A stretch of DNA of 51,213 bases from DAHUYF01 sp052143095 (GCA_052143095.1 JBKQTR010000082.1:1-51213); one strand, 5' to 3'. Shown: positions 25,801 through 34,408, counted from the stretch's first letter. Notes: generated by a model not told the origin, from the sequence alone. Translations and numbers: made by a program.

Positions 25801-25860
25801 AAAAAAAGGGCGCCTGCCCCCGCCCGCGGCACGAATGTCGCGGCGATGGGCAGGCGCGCC
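25801..25860 (-). terminator. intrinsic terminator after pal
   Basis: On the minus strand, GGGCAGGCGC (plus 25848-25857) pairs with GCGCCTGCCC (25810-25819), and the hairpin is followed by a run of seven T (plus A 25801-25807). The roughly 28-base loop carries inner pairing. It lies 28-87 bp after the pal stop. Confidence 0.85.
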
Positions 25861-25887
25861 TCTAACCCTCGAGATCGACGGGGTCGA

Positions 25888-26373
25888 TCAGTTGACAACC
25901 GTCACGCCGCGGCGATTCTGCGCCCAGGCGGCCTCGTTGTCGCCCACCACTGCCGGCCGCTCCTTGCCGTAGCTGATGGTCGAGACGCGGTTGGCGGGAA
26001 TGCCGAGTGCGACGAGCATCTTCTTCACCGCGGTGGCGCGGCGCTCGCCCAGCGCCAGGTTGTACTCGCGCGTGCCGCGATCGTCGCAATGCCCTTCGAC
26101 CGTCACGGTCACGTTCGGATACTTCTTCAGCCAGTCGGCTTGGCGCTGCAGCACGGCGCGGCCTTCCGGCTTGATGTCGCTCTTGTCGAAGTCGAAGAAG
26201 ACGCGGTCGCCGACATTCTGCACGAGATCCTGTTCGGAGCCCGGCTGGACCGTGCTGGTCGCCTGAGGAGCTGCTCCGCCGGTGCCCGTCGTGTCAGCCT
26301 TTTTCGTCGTGTCTTCTGCACAGCCGGCCACGAGCAGCACAGCCGCGAGCAGAGTCAAGGACCGAAGATTCAT
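25888..26373 (-). CDS. pal: peptidoglycan-associated lipoprotein
   Basis: Outer-membrane lipoprotein that anchors the envelope to peptidoglycan. It is 161 residues from ATG 26373 with GGGAG seven bases upstream. It has a lipoprotein signal with lipobox VAGC (Cys18), then a short linker and the OmpA-like domain (VFFDFDKSDIKPEGRAVL, then VTVEGHCDDRGTREYNLALG and RRATAVKKMLVALGI). The Asp and Arg contacting diaminopimelate are in the GHCDDRGTREYN region. Its own promoter lies at the tolB 3' end. An upstream open stretch of 51 codons is rejected. Confidence 0.97.
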   Translation of the reverse strand: MNLRSLTLLAAVLLVAGCAEDTTKKADTTGTGGAAPQATSTVQPGSEQDLVQNVGDRVFFDFDKSDIKPEGRAVLQRQADWLKKYPNVTVTVEGHCDDRGTREYNLALGERRATAVKKMLVALGIPANRVSTISYGKERPAVVGDNEAAWAQNRRGVTVVN

Positions 26374-26505
26374 TTTTTTACTCCCTCGAGAAAGTCTGGG
26401 ATTGAGTTGATCCGTATTGTCTAGGACGGCGTAGCCCTGGGGGCCCCACTCGGTCAGGCCGGCGTTCGCAGGGCGCACGCCTGCCGCGGTCGGCGAAGCG
26501 GCGCG

Positions 26506-26534
26506 ACTATACTTATAGTTACTCACGGAATCAA
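26506..26534 (-). promoter_or_regulatory. pal promoter
   Basis: On the minus strand TTGATT (26529-26534), 17-base spacer, TATAGT (26506-26511): a good sigma-70 match. It overlaps the end of tolB and the AT-rich start of the 149-bp tolB-pal gap. A separate promoter fits the high level of Pal known in other bacteria. Confidence 0.7.
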
Positions 26535-27866
26535 GGGGGACCAGGCCGGATCGGACGCGTCTTGCGGTGTAATCACTTCGCGCTCGTTGTAGCCGGTCAA
26601 GTCAATCGTGTAGAGGCGACTCGTGCCGCCCCTGCCCTTGGCGTCGCTGGGCGCCTGGCGCGTGTACATCAGCACGCGCCCGTTCGGTGCCCAGGTCGGC
26701 CCCTCGACCAGGAAGGCCTGGGTCAGCAACCGCTCGCCCGTGCCGTCCGGGCGCATCACGCCGATATAAAATTGACCGCCGGCAATTTTAGTAAAAGCGA
26801 TGAGATCGCCGCGCGGCGACCACACCGGCGTGCCGTAGCGCGACTGGCCGTCGAAGCTGATGCGCTTGATGTCGCTGCCGTCGGCGTTCATCACATAGAG
26901 CTGCTGCGAGCCGCCGCGGTCGGAGTTGAAGACGATCTGCTTGGCGTCGGGCGAATAGCTGGGCGAGGTGTCGATCGCCGGGCTGTTGGTGACGCGCGTC
27001 GCCTGGCGGGTGCGCAGGTCCATCGTGTAGATGTCGCTGTTGCCCTCGACCGAGAGGCTCATGATCACCTTGTTGCCGTCGGGCGAGAAGCGTGGCGCGA
27101 AGGTCATGCCGGGGAAGTCGCCCAGCATCTCCTGCTGGCCGGTGTCGATGTTGAAGAGATAGACCCGCGGCACGCCGCGCGCGTAAGAGAGATAGGTGAT
27201 CTCCTGCGTCGAGGGCGAGAAGCGCGGCGTCAGCACCAGCGCGCGGCCGTCGGTGAGGAAGCGGTGGTTGGCACCGTCCTGGTCCATGATGGCGAGCCGC
27301 TTGATGCGCTTGTCCTGCGGCCCGGTCTCGGAGATGTAGACGATGCGCGTGTCGAAATAGCCGTCCTCGCCGGTGACGCGCTTGTAGATCGCGTCGGCGA
27401 TGATGTGCGCGATGCGCCGCCAGTTCTGCGCCGTCGTGGTGTAGCGCAGGCCCGTGAGCTGCTGCTCCTGGAACACGTCCCAGAGGCGGAACTCGACGGC
27501 GAGCCGCCCGTCGGGCTGGGTCTCGACGCTGCCGGTGACCAGCGCCTGGGCGTTGATGACGCGCCAGTCGCCGTAGCGCGGCGGCGAGCGCGTCGCCGCC
27601 TCCTTGTCGATGAAGGCGTGCGGGTCGAGCGGCTGGAAGAGGCCAGAGCGCTCGAGATCGGCCGACACCACCTGGGTGATGTCGCGCGCCGGCTGCGCCG
27701 CGGCGTCGGCGCCGGCGAAGTCGGGGATGGCGATCGGCATCGGCTCGATCTTGCCGCGGGTGAGGTCGAGATGCAGCTCGGCGCGCGCGCCGGCGCTCGC
27801 CGCGACGAGGACGAGCAGCGCCAGGGCGGCGCGTCGGAGGCCGGAAGCGAGGGGGTGTCTCTTCAT
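26523..27866 (-). CDS. tolB: Tol-Pal periplasmic beta-propeller protein
   Basis: Periplasmic protein linking Pal with the inner-membrane Tol complex. It is 447 residues from ATG 27866 with AAGGA eight bases upstream. A signal peptide (about 1-29, cleaved near GARAE) is followed by an alpha/beta N-domain and a six-bladed propeller with repeated segments such as PRFSPSTQEITYLSYARG, PRFSPDGNKVIMSLS, PSYSPDAKQIVFNSDRGG and PVWSPRGDLIAFT. It overlaps the tolA stop (ATGA), so it is translationally coupled. The family is unmistakable. Confidence 0.98.
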   Translation of the reverse strand: MKRHPLASGLRRAALALLVLVAASAGARAELHLDLTRGKIEPMPIAIPDFAGADAAAQPARDITQVVSADLERSGLFQPLDPHAFIDKEAATRSPPRYGDWRVINAQALVTGSVETQPDGRLAVEFRLWDVFQEQQLTGLRYTTTAQNWRRIAHIIADAIYKRVTGEDGYFDTRIVYISETGPQDKRIKRLAIMDQDGANHRFLTDGRALVLTPRFSPSTQEITYLSYARGVPRVYLFNIDTGQQEMLGDFPGMTFAPRFSPDGNKVIMSLSVEGNSDIYTMDLRTRQATRVTNSPAIDTSPSYSPDAKQIVFNSDRGGSQQLYVMNADGSDIKRISFDGQSRYGTPVWSPRGDLIAFTKIAGGQFYIGVMRPDGTGERLLTQAFLVEGPTWAPNGRVLMYTRQAPSDAKGRGGTSRLYTIDLTGYNEREVITPQDASDPAWSPLIP

Positions 27867-28753
27867 GAGATATCCTTGGGATCGAAGGTAATGGTGAAGG
27901 TTTGCCACTGGTCGTATTTATCCGGCGGCAGTTTCAGCGGCTGACAGCGCGGGTTGCGCAGCGCGCGCAACGCGCTGTCGGCGGCGGCCTGGAAGTAGGG
28001 ATCGCTGTTGCGCTCGGGGTTGAGCTGCGTCGCCGCGCGGACGGTGCCATCGGGATTCATGTAGACGCGGAATTCGGGCGTGAGGTCTTTGGCGTCGCGG
28101 GCGCCGGCGGGCACGTTCCAGCACGCCTCGATCTGCTGCTTGACGAGGTCGAGCTCGCTGGTGGTGAGCTGCGGCCCTAGCGGCGCGATCGGCTGCGAGG
28201 AGGCGCGCTTGGGCTCCGCCGCGGCGACCTGCTTCTGCGGCGTCTGGTCGGGCGGCGTCTGCGCGGGGTCGCGCTTGGCGAGGTTCTTGAGCAGCGCGTC
28301 GAAGGCGGCGTCGTCCTCTTTCTTCTTGGGCGGCGCCGGCTTGGGTGGCGGCGGCTGCGGCTTGGGCGGCTCGGGCTTCGGCGCCTCGGCCTTGACCTCG
28401 GGCTTCGGCGGCTCGGGCGGCGGCGGTGGCGGCGGCGGCGGTTTGGGCGGCTCCGGCTTCGATTCCGGCGGCGGCGACGGCTTGGGCGGCTCGGGCTTCG
28501 GCTCCGGCGGCTTCGGCTGCTCGGCTTGCGCCACCTCCTCGGGCTTGGCCGGCTTCGGCATCTCGCGGTTCAGCTGCGTCGCATGCGTCTCGGGCGCGAC
28601 ATTGACCAGCTGCACGACGATCGGCTGTTCCTCGTCGATCTTGCGCTCGAAGAGGTGGAAGTGGATCAGCCCCAGCAGCGCGCCCAGCACGGCGATATGG
28701 AAGGCCGCCGAATAGGCATAGGCGCGTCCGGGCATGCCGCCGAGTTCGCTCAT
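27863..28753 (-). CDS. tolA: Tol system energy-transducing protein TolA
   Basis: Inner-membrane protein spanning the periplasm. It has a short cytoplasmic start, one membrane helix (about residues 14-33), and then a long Pro/Lys/Glu-rich domain (repeating PKPEPPKP-like units) that replaces the Ala-rich helical domain of E. coli TolA. A C-terminal TonB/TolA-like domain contains QIEACWNVPAGARDAKDL and VYMNPDGTVR. The 296 residues are typical for alphaproteobacteria. The gene lies 4 bp after tolR and overlaps tolB. The PPPPPPPPP stretch corresponds to a GGC/CCG run at about 28420-28445 that may slip. Confidence 0.95.
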   Translation of the reverse strand: MSELGGMPGRAYAYSAAFHIAVLGALLGLIHFHLFERKIDEEQPIVVQLVNVAPETHATQLNREMPKPAKPEEVAQAEQPKPPEPKPEPPKPSPPPESKPEPPKPPPPPPPPPEPPKPEVKAEAPKPEPPKPQPPPPKPAPPKKKEDDAAFDALLKNLAKRDPAQTPPDQTPQKQVAAAEPKRASSQPIAPLGPQLTTSELDLVKQQIEACWNVPAGARDAKDLTPEFRVYMNPDGTVRAATQLNPERNSDPYFQAAADSALRALRNPRCQPLKLPPDKYDQWQTFTITFDPKDIS

Positions 28754-28757
28754 CCGC

Positions 28758-29204
28758 TCAATGCTTCGCCTTGTCCCGCGGCTGCTCGGTGATGAGCGAC
28801 ACCTTGCTGAAGCCGGCGGCGCCGACCATGCCCATCACCTCCATGACGCGGCCGTAATCGATGGCGCGGTCGCCGCGGACATAGATGTCGGCCTCGGGAT
28901 TGTTCTTGGTGATCGCCTGCAGCCGCGGCACCAGCTCGTCATCGCCGAGCTCGGTGTTCTGCAGGAAGAGCTTGCCCTGGGCGTTGACCGTGATGACCAG
29001 CGGCTCCTTCTGCTCGGTGATCGCCGGCGCCTTGCTTTGCGGCAGCTCGACCGGCACGCCGACGGTGAGCAGCGGCGCCGCCACCATGAAGATGACGAGC
29101 AGCACCAGCATCACGTCCACCATCGGCGTGACGTTGATCTCGCTCATCGGCTTGTAGCGCGTGCGGTAGCCGCCGCCGTTGTTGTTCATCATGCCTCCGG
29201 CCAT
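28758..29204 (-). CDS. tolR: Tol system ExbD-family protein TolR
   Basis: Single-span inner-membrane protein (148 residues) that forms the proton channel with TolQ. INVTPMVDVMLVLLVIFMV carries the conserved pore aspartate. The periplasmic domain continues with VELPQSKAPAI and a closing IYVRGDRAIDYGRVMEVMG. The N-terminus includes a short Asn/Gly-rich stretch. It starts 3 bp after the tolQ stop. Alternative start: the second Met (MMNNN) a few codons in. Confidence 0.96.
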   Translation of the reverse strand: MAGGMMNNNGGGYRTRYKPMSEINVTPMVDVMLVLLVIFMVAAPLLTVGVPVELPQSKAPAITEQKEPLVITVNAQGKLFLQNTELGDDELVPRLQAITKNNPEADIYVRGDRAIDYGRVMEVMGMVGAAGFSKVSLITEQPRDKAKH

Positions 29205-29207
29205 GGC

Positions 29208-29933
29208 TCAGGCCTTCTCGTCGAGCTGGCGCGACAGGATGGCGCCGAACTCGGTGGAGAAACCGTCGAGCCGGCTGGCGTAACGGCCGAAATCGGTGGA
29301 GAATTTGTTGTAGGCGATGACTGCGGGGATCGCCGCCACCAGCCCCAGCGCGGTGGCGAACAGCGATTCCGCGATGCCCGGCGCCACCACCGCGAGGCTG
29401 GTGTTCTTGGACGCGGCGATCGACTGGAAGCTGTCCATGATGCCCCAGACCGTGCCGAAGAGACCGACGAAAGGCGCGGTCGAGCCGACGGTGGCGAGGA
29501 ACGGCATGAAGCGCTCGAGCCGCTCCATCTCGCGGCTCAAGGTCACGTGCATGACGCGCTCGATGCGCTCCTGCAGGTTGGTGCGCAGCGCCGAGGAGGC
29601 GGCGAGCCCCTTGGCGGCGCTGCGCCGCCATTCGCGCATCGCCGCGGCGAACACCGCCGACATCGGGTCGAGCGGCCGCGCGCCGATGCGGTCGTAGAGG
29701 TCGTCGAGGGAGCCGCCCGACCAGAAACTCTCCTCGAAATGCTCGGCGTCGCGCCGGAGCCGGCGCAGCTTCATGATCTTGTCGAAGATCACCGCCCACG
29801 ACCAGAACGAGGCCGCCAGCAGCAGGAACATGACGATCTTGACGATGAGATCGGCTTGCAGAAACAAGCTGATGATCGAGAGATCGTGCGGGACGGCGCC
29901 GCCGAGCGGAACCGAGCTGACATCACCTTGCAT
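29208..29933 (-). CDS. tolQ: Tol system MotA/ExbB-family protein TolQ
   Basis: Inner-membrane channel protein of 241 residues with three membrane spans. The first is around residues 23-45 (IVKIVMFLLLAASFWSWAVI). The others are in the C-terminal half: FMPFLATVGSTAPFVGLFGT and LFATALGLVAAIPAVIAYNK, the ExbB-family core. The start ATG at 29933 lies inside the last codons of ybgC (11-bp overlap), giving tight coupling ybgC-tolQ-tolR-tolA-tolB. Earlier in-frame sequence is antisense-like and rejected. Confidence 0.96.
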   Translation of the reverse strand: MQGDVSSVPLGGAVPHDLSIISLFLQADLIVKIVMFLLLAASFWSWAVIFDKIMKLRRLRRDAEHFEESFWSGGSLDDLYDRIGARPLDPMSAVFAAAMREWRRSAAKGLAASSALRTNLQERIERVMHVTLSREMERLERFMPFLATVGSTAPFVGLFGTVWGIMDSFQSIAASKNTSLAVVAPGIAESLFATALGLVAAIPAVIAYNKFSTDFGRYASRLDGFSTEFGAILSRQLDEKA

Positions 29934-30393
29934 GGGCCGTGACCATCTTTGTTGCCTCGCTGAGGGAAAGGAGCGCCGCGCGGAGCGGTGGCGGCAGGCG
30001 TTGCGGCCGGCCGCTCGGGCCGATCGCGGCGATCTGGAAGGCGAGGCGCACAAGCGTGGTCTCGCCGCAGCGCACCTCCTGGTCGAGCTCGAGCGTCGCC
30101 GCGCCGAGTCCGGCGAGCCGGGTCCGGATGACGAGATCGTCGTCGAGCCGCGCCGGCAGCAGGAAATCGGCGGTCGAGCGGCGCACCACGAAGACGACGC
30201 CGCTCTCGGCGCGCAGCCGCTCCTGGCCGATGCCGAGACGGCGCAGCATCTCGGTGCGCGCGCGCTCGGCGAATTTGAGGTAGTTGGCGTAATAGACGAG
30301 CCCGGCCGCATCGGTGTCCTCGTAATAGACCCGCACGGGAAAGAGGAAGGCACCGCCGTCGATGGCGCCCTCGCGCGGCAGCGCCGGCGTCAT
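29923..30393 (-). CDS. ybgC: acyl-CoA thioesterase YbgC (Tol-associated)
   Basis: Cytoplasmic hot-dog thioesterase of 156 residues, the usual first gene of tol-pal clusters. The catalytic aspartate region is VRVYYEDTDAAGLVYYANYL (D26/D28), followed by the FAERARTEMLRRLGI helix. The family acts on acyl-CoA or acyl-ACP and is linked to phospholipid metabolism. Its ATG overlaps the ruvB stop (ATGA), and its end overlaps tolQ. The first 14 residues are a short extension compared with E. coli YbgC. Confidence 0.95.
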   Translation of the reverse strand: MTPALPREGAIDGGAFLFPVRVYYEDTDAAGLVYYANYLKFAERARTEMLRRLGIGQERLRAESGVVFVVRRSTADFLLPARLDDDLVIRTRLAGLGAATLELDQEVRCGETTLVRLAFQIAAIGPSGRPQRLPPPLRAALLSLSEATKMVTAHAR

Positions 30394-31439
30394 GCGCCCT
30401 CCTCCTCGGCCTCGGCCAGGAGATCGAGCTGCGCCGCGCGCGGCCCCAGCGGCTTCAGGCCGAGATAGGCGTAGGCGAGGTCGGTGAGCATGCGGCCGCG
30501 CGGCGTGCGCTGCACGAAGCCCTGCTGGATGAGGTAGGGCTCGATCACTTCCTCGACCACGTCGCGCTGGTCGGCAAGCGCCGCCGCGATGGTCTCGGCG
30601 CCGACCGGGCCGCCGGCGTAATTCTCGGCGATGCAGAGCAGGTAGCGCCGGTCCATGGCGTCGAGCCCGCGCTCGTCGACCTCGAGGCGCTTCAGCGCGT
30701 GGTCGGCGGCGGCGAGGTCGATGCGCGGCACGCCGGCGACCGCGGCGAAGTCGCGCACCCGGCGCAGCAGGCGCGCCGCCACCCGCGGCGTGCCCCGCGA
30801 GCGCCGCGCGATCTCGGCGGCGCCGGCGGGATCGAGCTCCATCGCCAGCACGCGCGCGCCACGGCTGACGATGCGCTCGAGCTCGTGCGGCTCGTAGAAG
30901 ACGAGGCGCAGCGGGATGCCGAAACGCTCGCGCAGCGGCCTGGTGATCAGCCCCGAGCGCGTGGTGGCGCCGATCAAGGTGAAGGGCGGCAGGTCGATGC
31001 GCACCGAGCGCGCCGCTGGCCCCTCGCCGATGATCAGGTCGAGCTGGAAATCCTCCATCGCGGGATAGAGGATCTCCTCCACCGCCGGGGTCAGGCGGTG
31101 GATCTCGTCGATGAACAGCACGTCGCGCGGCTGCAGATTGGTCAGCAGCGCCGCGAGATCGCCGGCGCGCTGGATCACCGGCCCGGAAGTGGCGCGGAAG
31201 CCCACCGCCATCTCGCGCGCGACGATCTGCGCCAGCGTCGTCTTGCCGAGGCCCGGCGGGCCGGAGAACAGCACGTGGTCGAGCGGCTCGCTGCGCCCGC
31301 GCGCCGCCTGGATGAAGACGCGGAGATTCTCGCGCAGCTGGCTCTGGCCGACGAACTCGTCGAGGCTCAGCGGGCGGAAGGACGCCTCGCCCGCATCCTC
31401 CTCGCGCCGCTCCGGCGTGACCATGCGCGGCTCGTTCAT
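30390..31439 (-). CDS. ruvB: Holliday junction ATP-dependent helicase RuvB
   Basis: Hexameric AAA+ motor that drives branch migration with RuvA. The 349 residues contain LDEFVGQSQLRENLRVFI, Walker A FSGPPGLGKTTLAQ, Walker B DVLFIDEIHRL, sensor GATTRSGLITRPLRERFGI (with the arginine finger region), and a C-terminal winged helix ending QGFVQRTPRGRMLTDLAY. Its ATG overlaps the ruvA stop, and its stop overlaps the ybgC start. Full length and undamaged. Confidence 0.98.
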   Translation of the reverse strand: MNEPRMVTPERREEDAGEASFRPLSLDEFVGQSQLRENLRVFIQAARGRSEPLDHVLFSGPPGLGKTTLAQIVAREMAVGFRATSGPVIQRAGDLAALLTNLQPRDVLFIDEIHRLTPAVEEILYPAMEDFQLDLIIGEGPAARSVRIDLPPFTLIGATTRSGLITRPLRERFGIPLRLVFYEPHELERIVSRGARVLAMELDPAGAAEIARRSRGTPRVAARLLRRVRDFAAVAGVPRIDLAAADHALKRLEVDERGLDAMDRRYLLCIAENYAGGPVGAETIAAALADQRDVVEEVIEPYLIQQGFVQRTPRGRMLTDLAYAYLGLKPLGPRAAQLDLLAEAEEEGA

Positions 31440-32038
31440 CGCCCGAGTTCCTGCAGCCCGGCACGGATCAGCGCGTCGATCCGCGCTTCGGCGCCCAACC
31501 GCTGCGCCGCCTGGTTGACCGCGCTATAGGCGTCGCTGCGGGAATAGCCGAGATTGACCAGCGCCGAGACCGCATCGGCGGCCGCACCCTTGGGCGCGGA
31601 AGCGGGCGCGCTGGCCGCGGCGGGGCCGAGCGCGATGCCGCCGACCTTGTCCTTGAGCTCGTTGGCGATGCGCTGGGCGAGCTTGGGGCCGACGCCGTCG
31701 GCGCGCGTCAGCGCCGCCTTGTCCTGCGCCATGATGGCGGTGACCAGCGCATCGGGCGCGTGCACGCTGAGGATGGCGAGCGCGAGCTTGGCGCCGACGC
31801 CTTGCACCGTGGTCAGCAGCCGGAACCAGGCGCGCTCGGCCTCATCGGCGAAGCCATAGAGGTGGATGTGGTCCTCGCGCACATGCGTCTCGACGAGGAG
31901 CCGCAGTGTCGCGCCGCGCGCCGGCACTTGCGCCAGCGTGCGCGCCGAGGCGAAGACGAGATAGCCCACGCCGTTGACATCGACCACGACGCTGTCGCCG
32001 CCGGCCTGGTCGACGATCCCCGCCAGCATCGCGATCAT
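31436..32038 (-). CDS. ruvA: Holliday junction DNA helicase subunit RuvA
   Basis: Junction-binding tetramer of 200 residues. The OB-fold domain opens MIAMLAGIVDQAGGDSVVVD. Two helix-hairpin-helix motifs follow (LLTTVQGVGAKLALAIL and LTRADGVGPKLAQRIANELK). An Ala/Pro linker leads to domain III (AVSALVNLGYSRSDAYSAVN), which contacts RuvB. The ATG at 32038 overlaps the ruvC stop. An internal Met three codons later is an alternative. Longer upstream sequence in this frame is antisense-like and rejected. Confidence 0.97.
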   Translation of the reverse strand: MIAMLAGIVDQAGGDSVVVDVNGVGYLVFASARTLAQVPARGATLRLLVETHVREDHIHLYGFADEAERAWFRLLTTVQGVGAKLALAILSVHAPDALVTAIMAQDKAALTRADGVGPKLAQRIANELKDKVGGIALGPAAASAPASAPKGAAADAVSALVNLGYSRSDAYSAVNQAAQRLGAEARIDALIRAGLQELGR

Positions 32039-32535
32039 CGCGCCGCTCCCACCGCCCAGGCGCGCAGCGTCGAGGCGTGGTGCGCGTGGCAGATGGCGAC
32101 GGCCAGCGCATCGGCCGCGTCGGCCGATTCCAGCGCCGCGCCCGGCAGCAGGCGGCGCACCATCATCTCGACCTGTTGCTTGTCGGCATGGCCGACGCCG
32201 ACCACCGATTTCTTGATCAAATTGGCCGAGTACTCGAAGACTGGAATACCGCGCTCGGCCGGCGCCAGCAGCACCACGCCGCGCGCCACGCCGAGCTTCA
32301 GGGTCGAAGCCGGGTTCTTGTTGACGAAAGTCTCCTCCACCGCGGCTGCCGCCGGCTCGTAGCCGGCGAGGATGTCGTTGAGCTGCCGGAAAAGATCGAC
32401 CAGCCGTTCGGCGAGCGGCCGACCGGCGCGCGAATGGACGACGCCGTCGGCGACGTGGCTGAGCCGGTTGCCGGCGGCCTCGATCACGCCCCAGCCGGTG
32501 TGGCGCAGCCCCGGATCGAGTCCGATGAGGCGCAT
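32035..32535 (-). CDS. ruvC: Holliday junction endonuclease RuvC
   Basis: Junction resolvase of 166 residues with an RNase H fold. The acidic catalytic residues lie in MRLIGLDPGLRHTGWG (D7), AAVEETFVNKNP (Glu), and SADAADALAVAICH (two Asp). It is the first gene of ruvC-ruvA-ruvB. All three overlap by the same ATGA pattern, continuing into ybgC and tolQ. It follows yebC by 24 bp. Confidence 0.98.
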   Translation of the reverse strand: MRLIGLDPGLRHTGWGVIEAAGNRLSHVADGVVHSRAGRPLAERLVDLFRQLNDILAGYEPAAAAVEETFVNKNPASTLKLGVARGVVLLAPAERGIPVFEYSANLIKKSVVGVGHADKQQVEMMVRRLLPGAALESADAADALAVAICHAHHASTLRAWAVGAAR

Positions 32536-32559
32536 GGCGAGGTCCTCGTGCCGGCGAGA

Positions 32560-33309
32560 TCAGGCGCTCAACCGCGCCAGGACGTCGTCGGACACTTCGA
32601 AATTGGCGTAGACGGACTGCACGTCGTCGCTGTCCTCCAGGCTCTCCAACAGCTTGAACAGCGCCTCCGCCGCGGCGCCCTCGACCGGCGCCAGCGTCTT
32701 CGGCTTCCACACCAGCCGCGCCGAAGACGGCGGCCCGAAGCGGCGCTCGAGCGCGTCGCGCAGCTCGTTGAGCGCCTCCGGCGCGCCGGTGACGACGTGC
32801 TCCTCGGGCCCGCTATCGACATTGTCGGCGCCGGCCTCCGCCGCCGCATCGAAGATCGCATCGGCCGACGCCGCCGCCGCGGGGTAGGTCACCTGGCCCA
32901 GCCGGTCGAACAGGAAGCTCACGCTATTGCTCTCGCCGAGACTGCCGCCGGCCTTGGTGAAGGCGGTGCGCACGTCACTGGCGGTGCGGTTGCGATTGTC
33001 GGTGAGCGCCTCGACGATGACCGCGACCCCGCCGGGACCATAGCCTTCGTAGCGCACCTCGGTGTAATTCTCGCCGTCATCGGTGCCGGCGCCGCGCTTG
33101 ATCGCGCGCTCGACGGTGTCCTTCGGCATGTTGGCTTCCTTGGCGGCGGTGATCGCCGCGCGCAGCCGCGGATTGGCGTTGGCGTCGGGCAGGCCGCTGC
33201 GTGCCGCCGTGGTGAGTTCGCGAATGATCTTGGTGAAAATCTTGGCGCGCTTCTTGTCCTGCGCGCCCTTGCGATACATGATGTTTTTGAACTGGGAATG
33301 GCCAGCCAT
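32560..33309 (-). CDS. yebC: YebC/PmpR family regulatory protein
   Basis: Widely conserved 249-residue cytoplasmic protein. It opens MAGHSQFKNIMYRKGAQDKK, with the typical KRAKIFTKIIREL stretch, followed by NPRLRAAITAAKEANMPKDT and YEGYGPGGVAVIVEALTDNR. Members were described as DNA-binding regulators; more recently, YebC-type proteins have been linked to translation of proline-rich stretches. The proline-rich TolA downstream makes that activity relevant here, but this is inference. It heads the ruvCAB operon and has a good promoter at 33343-33370. Confidence 0.96.
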   Translation of the reverse strand: MAGHSQFKNIMYRKGAQDKKRAKIFTKIIRELTTAARSGLPDANANPRLRAAITAAKEANMPKDTVERAIKRGAGTDDGENYTEVRYEGYGPGGVAVIVEALTDNRNRTASDVRTAFTKAGGSLGESNSVSFLFDRLGQVTYPAAAASADAIFDAAAEAGADNVDSGPEEHVVTGAPEALNELRDALERRFGPPSSARLVWKPKTLAPVEGAAAEALFKLLESLEDSDDVQSVYANFEVSDDVLARLSA

Positions 33310-33342
33310 GGCGAATCGCTAATTCCTGAGAGTGTGCTCGGG

Positions 33343-33370
33343 ACCATACCATATCTCATGAAATGACCAA
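33343..33370 (-). promoter_or_regulatory. yebC-ruvCAB promoter
   Basis: On the minus strand TTGGTC (33365-33370), 16-base spacer, TATGGT (33343-33348), about 35 bp before the yebC ATG. No clear LexA-type operator was found beside it. Confidence 0.6.
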
Positions 33371-33443
33371 CCCCTGCTCGGGGGGCGACTCGCGCGCGTC
33401 ACTGCGCCGCGTATTAGTCCGTCAATATGGCAGCATTGCGGCG

Positions 33444-34094
33444 CTACCAGACGAGTCGCCGTAGGCCGTCGACGGCGAAAGCGAGCATGAGCAGCCCGGT
33501 TGCGCCCTTGGCCGCGACCTCCCACGCGCCGCTGGCGAAGCGCAGCCGCAGCAGCACGACCGCCGCGCACAACAACAGCACCCAGAGATTGGTCCCGAGC
33601 AGCACCGCGCCGGCGACGACCAGCGAGGCGGCGGCCCCCGCCTGCAGCGTCTCGGCCCGGCCGATGACGGCAAGCCAGAAGGCGATGTTCCACGGGCTCG
33701 ACAGCGCCAGGCCGAGCCCGAGCAGATATCCCGCGCGTGCCCCGGCGAAGCGGCCGGGCAAATCCACCGCCGCGCCCCGGCGCCAGGTGGCGAGCCCGCG
33801 CCAGGCGCCGCGGAGATAGAGTGCGGCGAGCAACAGCAGCAGCGTGGTGCTAAGCACCGACAGCCCCGAGCGGGCCTCGGCCGAGCCGAGCAGTGCGCCG
33901 GCGCCGAGCACGACGGCCACCGCCCAGACCGCATCGCCGGTCGAGGCGCCGAGGCCGACGCCATAGGCCGGCCAGAACCCCCGTGCCAGGCCGCGGCGCA
34001 CGATCTCGGCATTGATCGGCCCCGGCGGCTAGGCGACCGACCAGCCCAGCAACGCGCCATACGCGGCAAGCGGCAGCAGCGCGGCCTCAGCCAT
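33444..34094 (-). pseudogene. LysE-family exporter interrupted by one TAG
   Basis: A continuous frame of 217 codons from ATG 34094 encodes a LysE/RhtB-type membrane exporter. It begins AAYGALLGWSVA, then TAG at codon 22 (34029-34031), then the diagnostic PPGPINAEIVRRGLARGFWP. Five hydrophobic segments follow, including VLSTTLLLLLAALYLRGAW and ALSSPWNIAFWLAVIG. In intact relatives the position before PPGP is a sense residue. The rest of the gene is undamaged. A shorter protein could start at an internal Met (GTG) near 34001, but it would lack the first helix. Nonsense mutation, sequencing error or read-through are the options. Confidence 0.8.
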
Positions 34095-34120
34095 CGCCGC
34101 GCCGGCGCGATCCTGCGGCT

Positions 34121-34408
34121 CTAGCGGTGCTCGTCTTCCCGCGTGTCGGTGGCGCCGCTGGCGGCATCGTCATAGCCGTGGCGCTGGCTGTAGAACAGCA
34201 GCGTCATCAGCCCGCCGCCCAGCGCCAGCGTGCCGATCACCCCCAGCACCAGCGCGACATAGCCGCTGGTGCTCATCTCGACCGCACCCAGCGATTGCCA
34301 GGTATAGACGCCGAGCGCCAGCAGGGCCGCGACGCTGACGACGCCGACGGCCACCAACGCAAGATTGCCGCGCGCCGCGCGCGCCGCTTCGGGAGCAGGT
34401 TTGCCCAT
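34121..34408 (-). CDS. small two-TM membrane protein
   Basis: A 95-residue inner-membrane protein beginning MGKPAPEAARAARGNLALVA. It has two hydrophobic helices (residues about 15-37 and 48-71, the second ending in LFYSQRHGYDD) and a charged tail. The phrase ARGNLALVAVGVVSVAALLA recurs, in my memory, in hypothetical proteins of Rhodospirillales. Function unknown. It lies 26 bp before the interrupted exporter gene on the same strand and is probably co-transcribed with it. Confidence 0.75.
   Translation of the reverse strand: MGKPAPEAARAARGNLALVAVGVVSVAALLALGVYTWQSLGAVEMSTSGYVALVLGVIGTLALGGGLMTLLFYSQRHGYDDAASGATDTREDEHR

Noticed and set aside
32039..32710. N-terminal extension of ruvA
   Set aside because: The sequence is the antisense/alternate frame of ruvC; RuvA of normal length starts at 32038.
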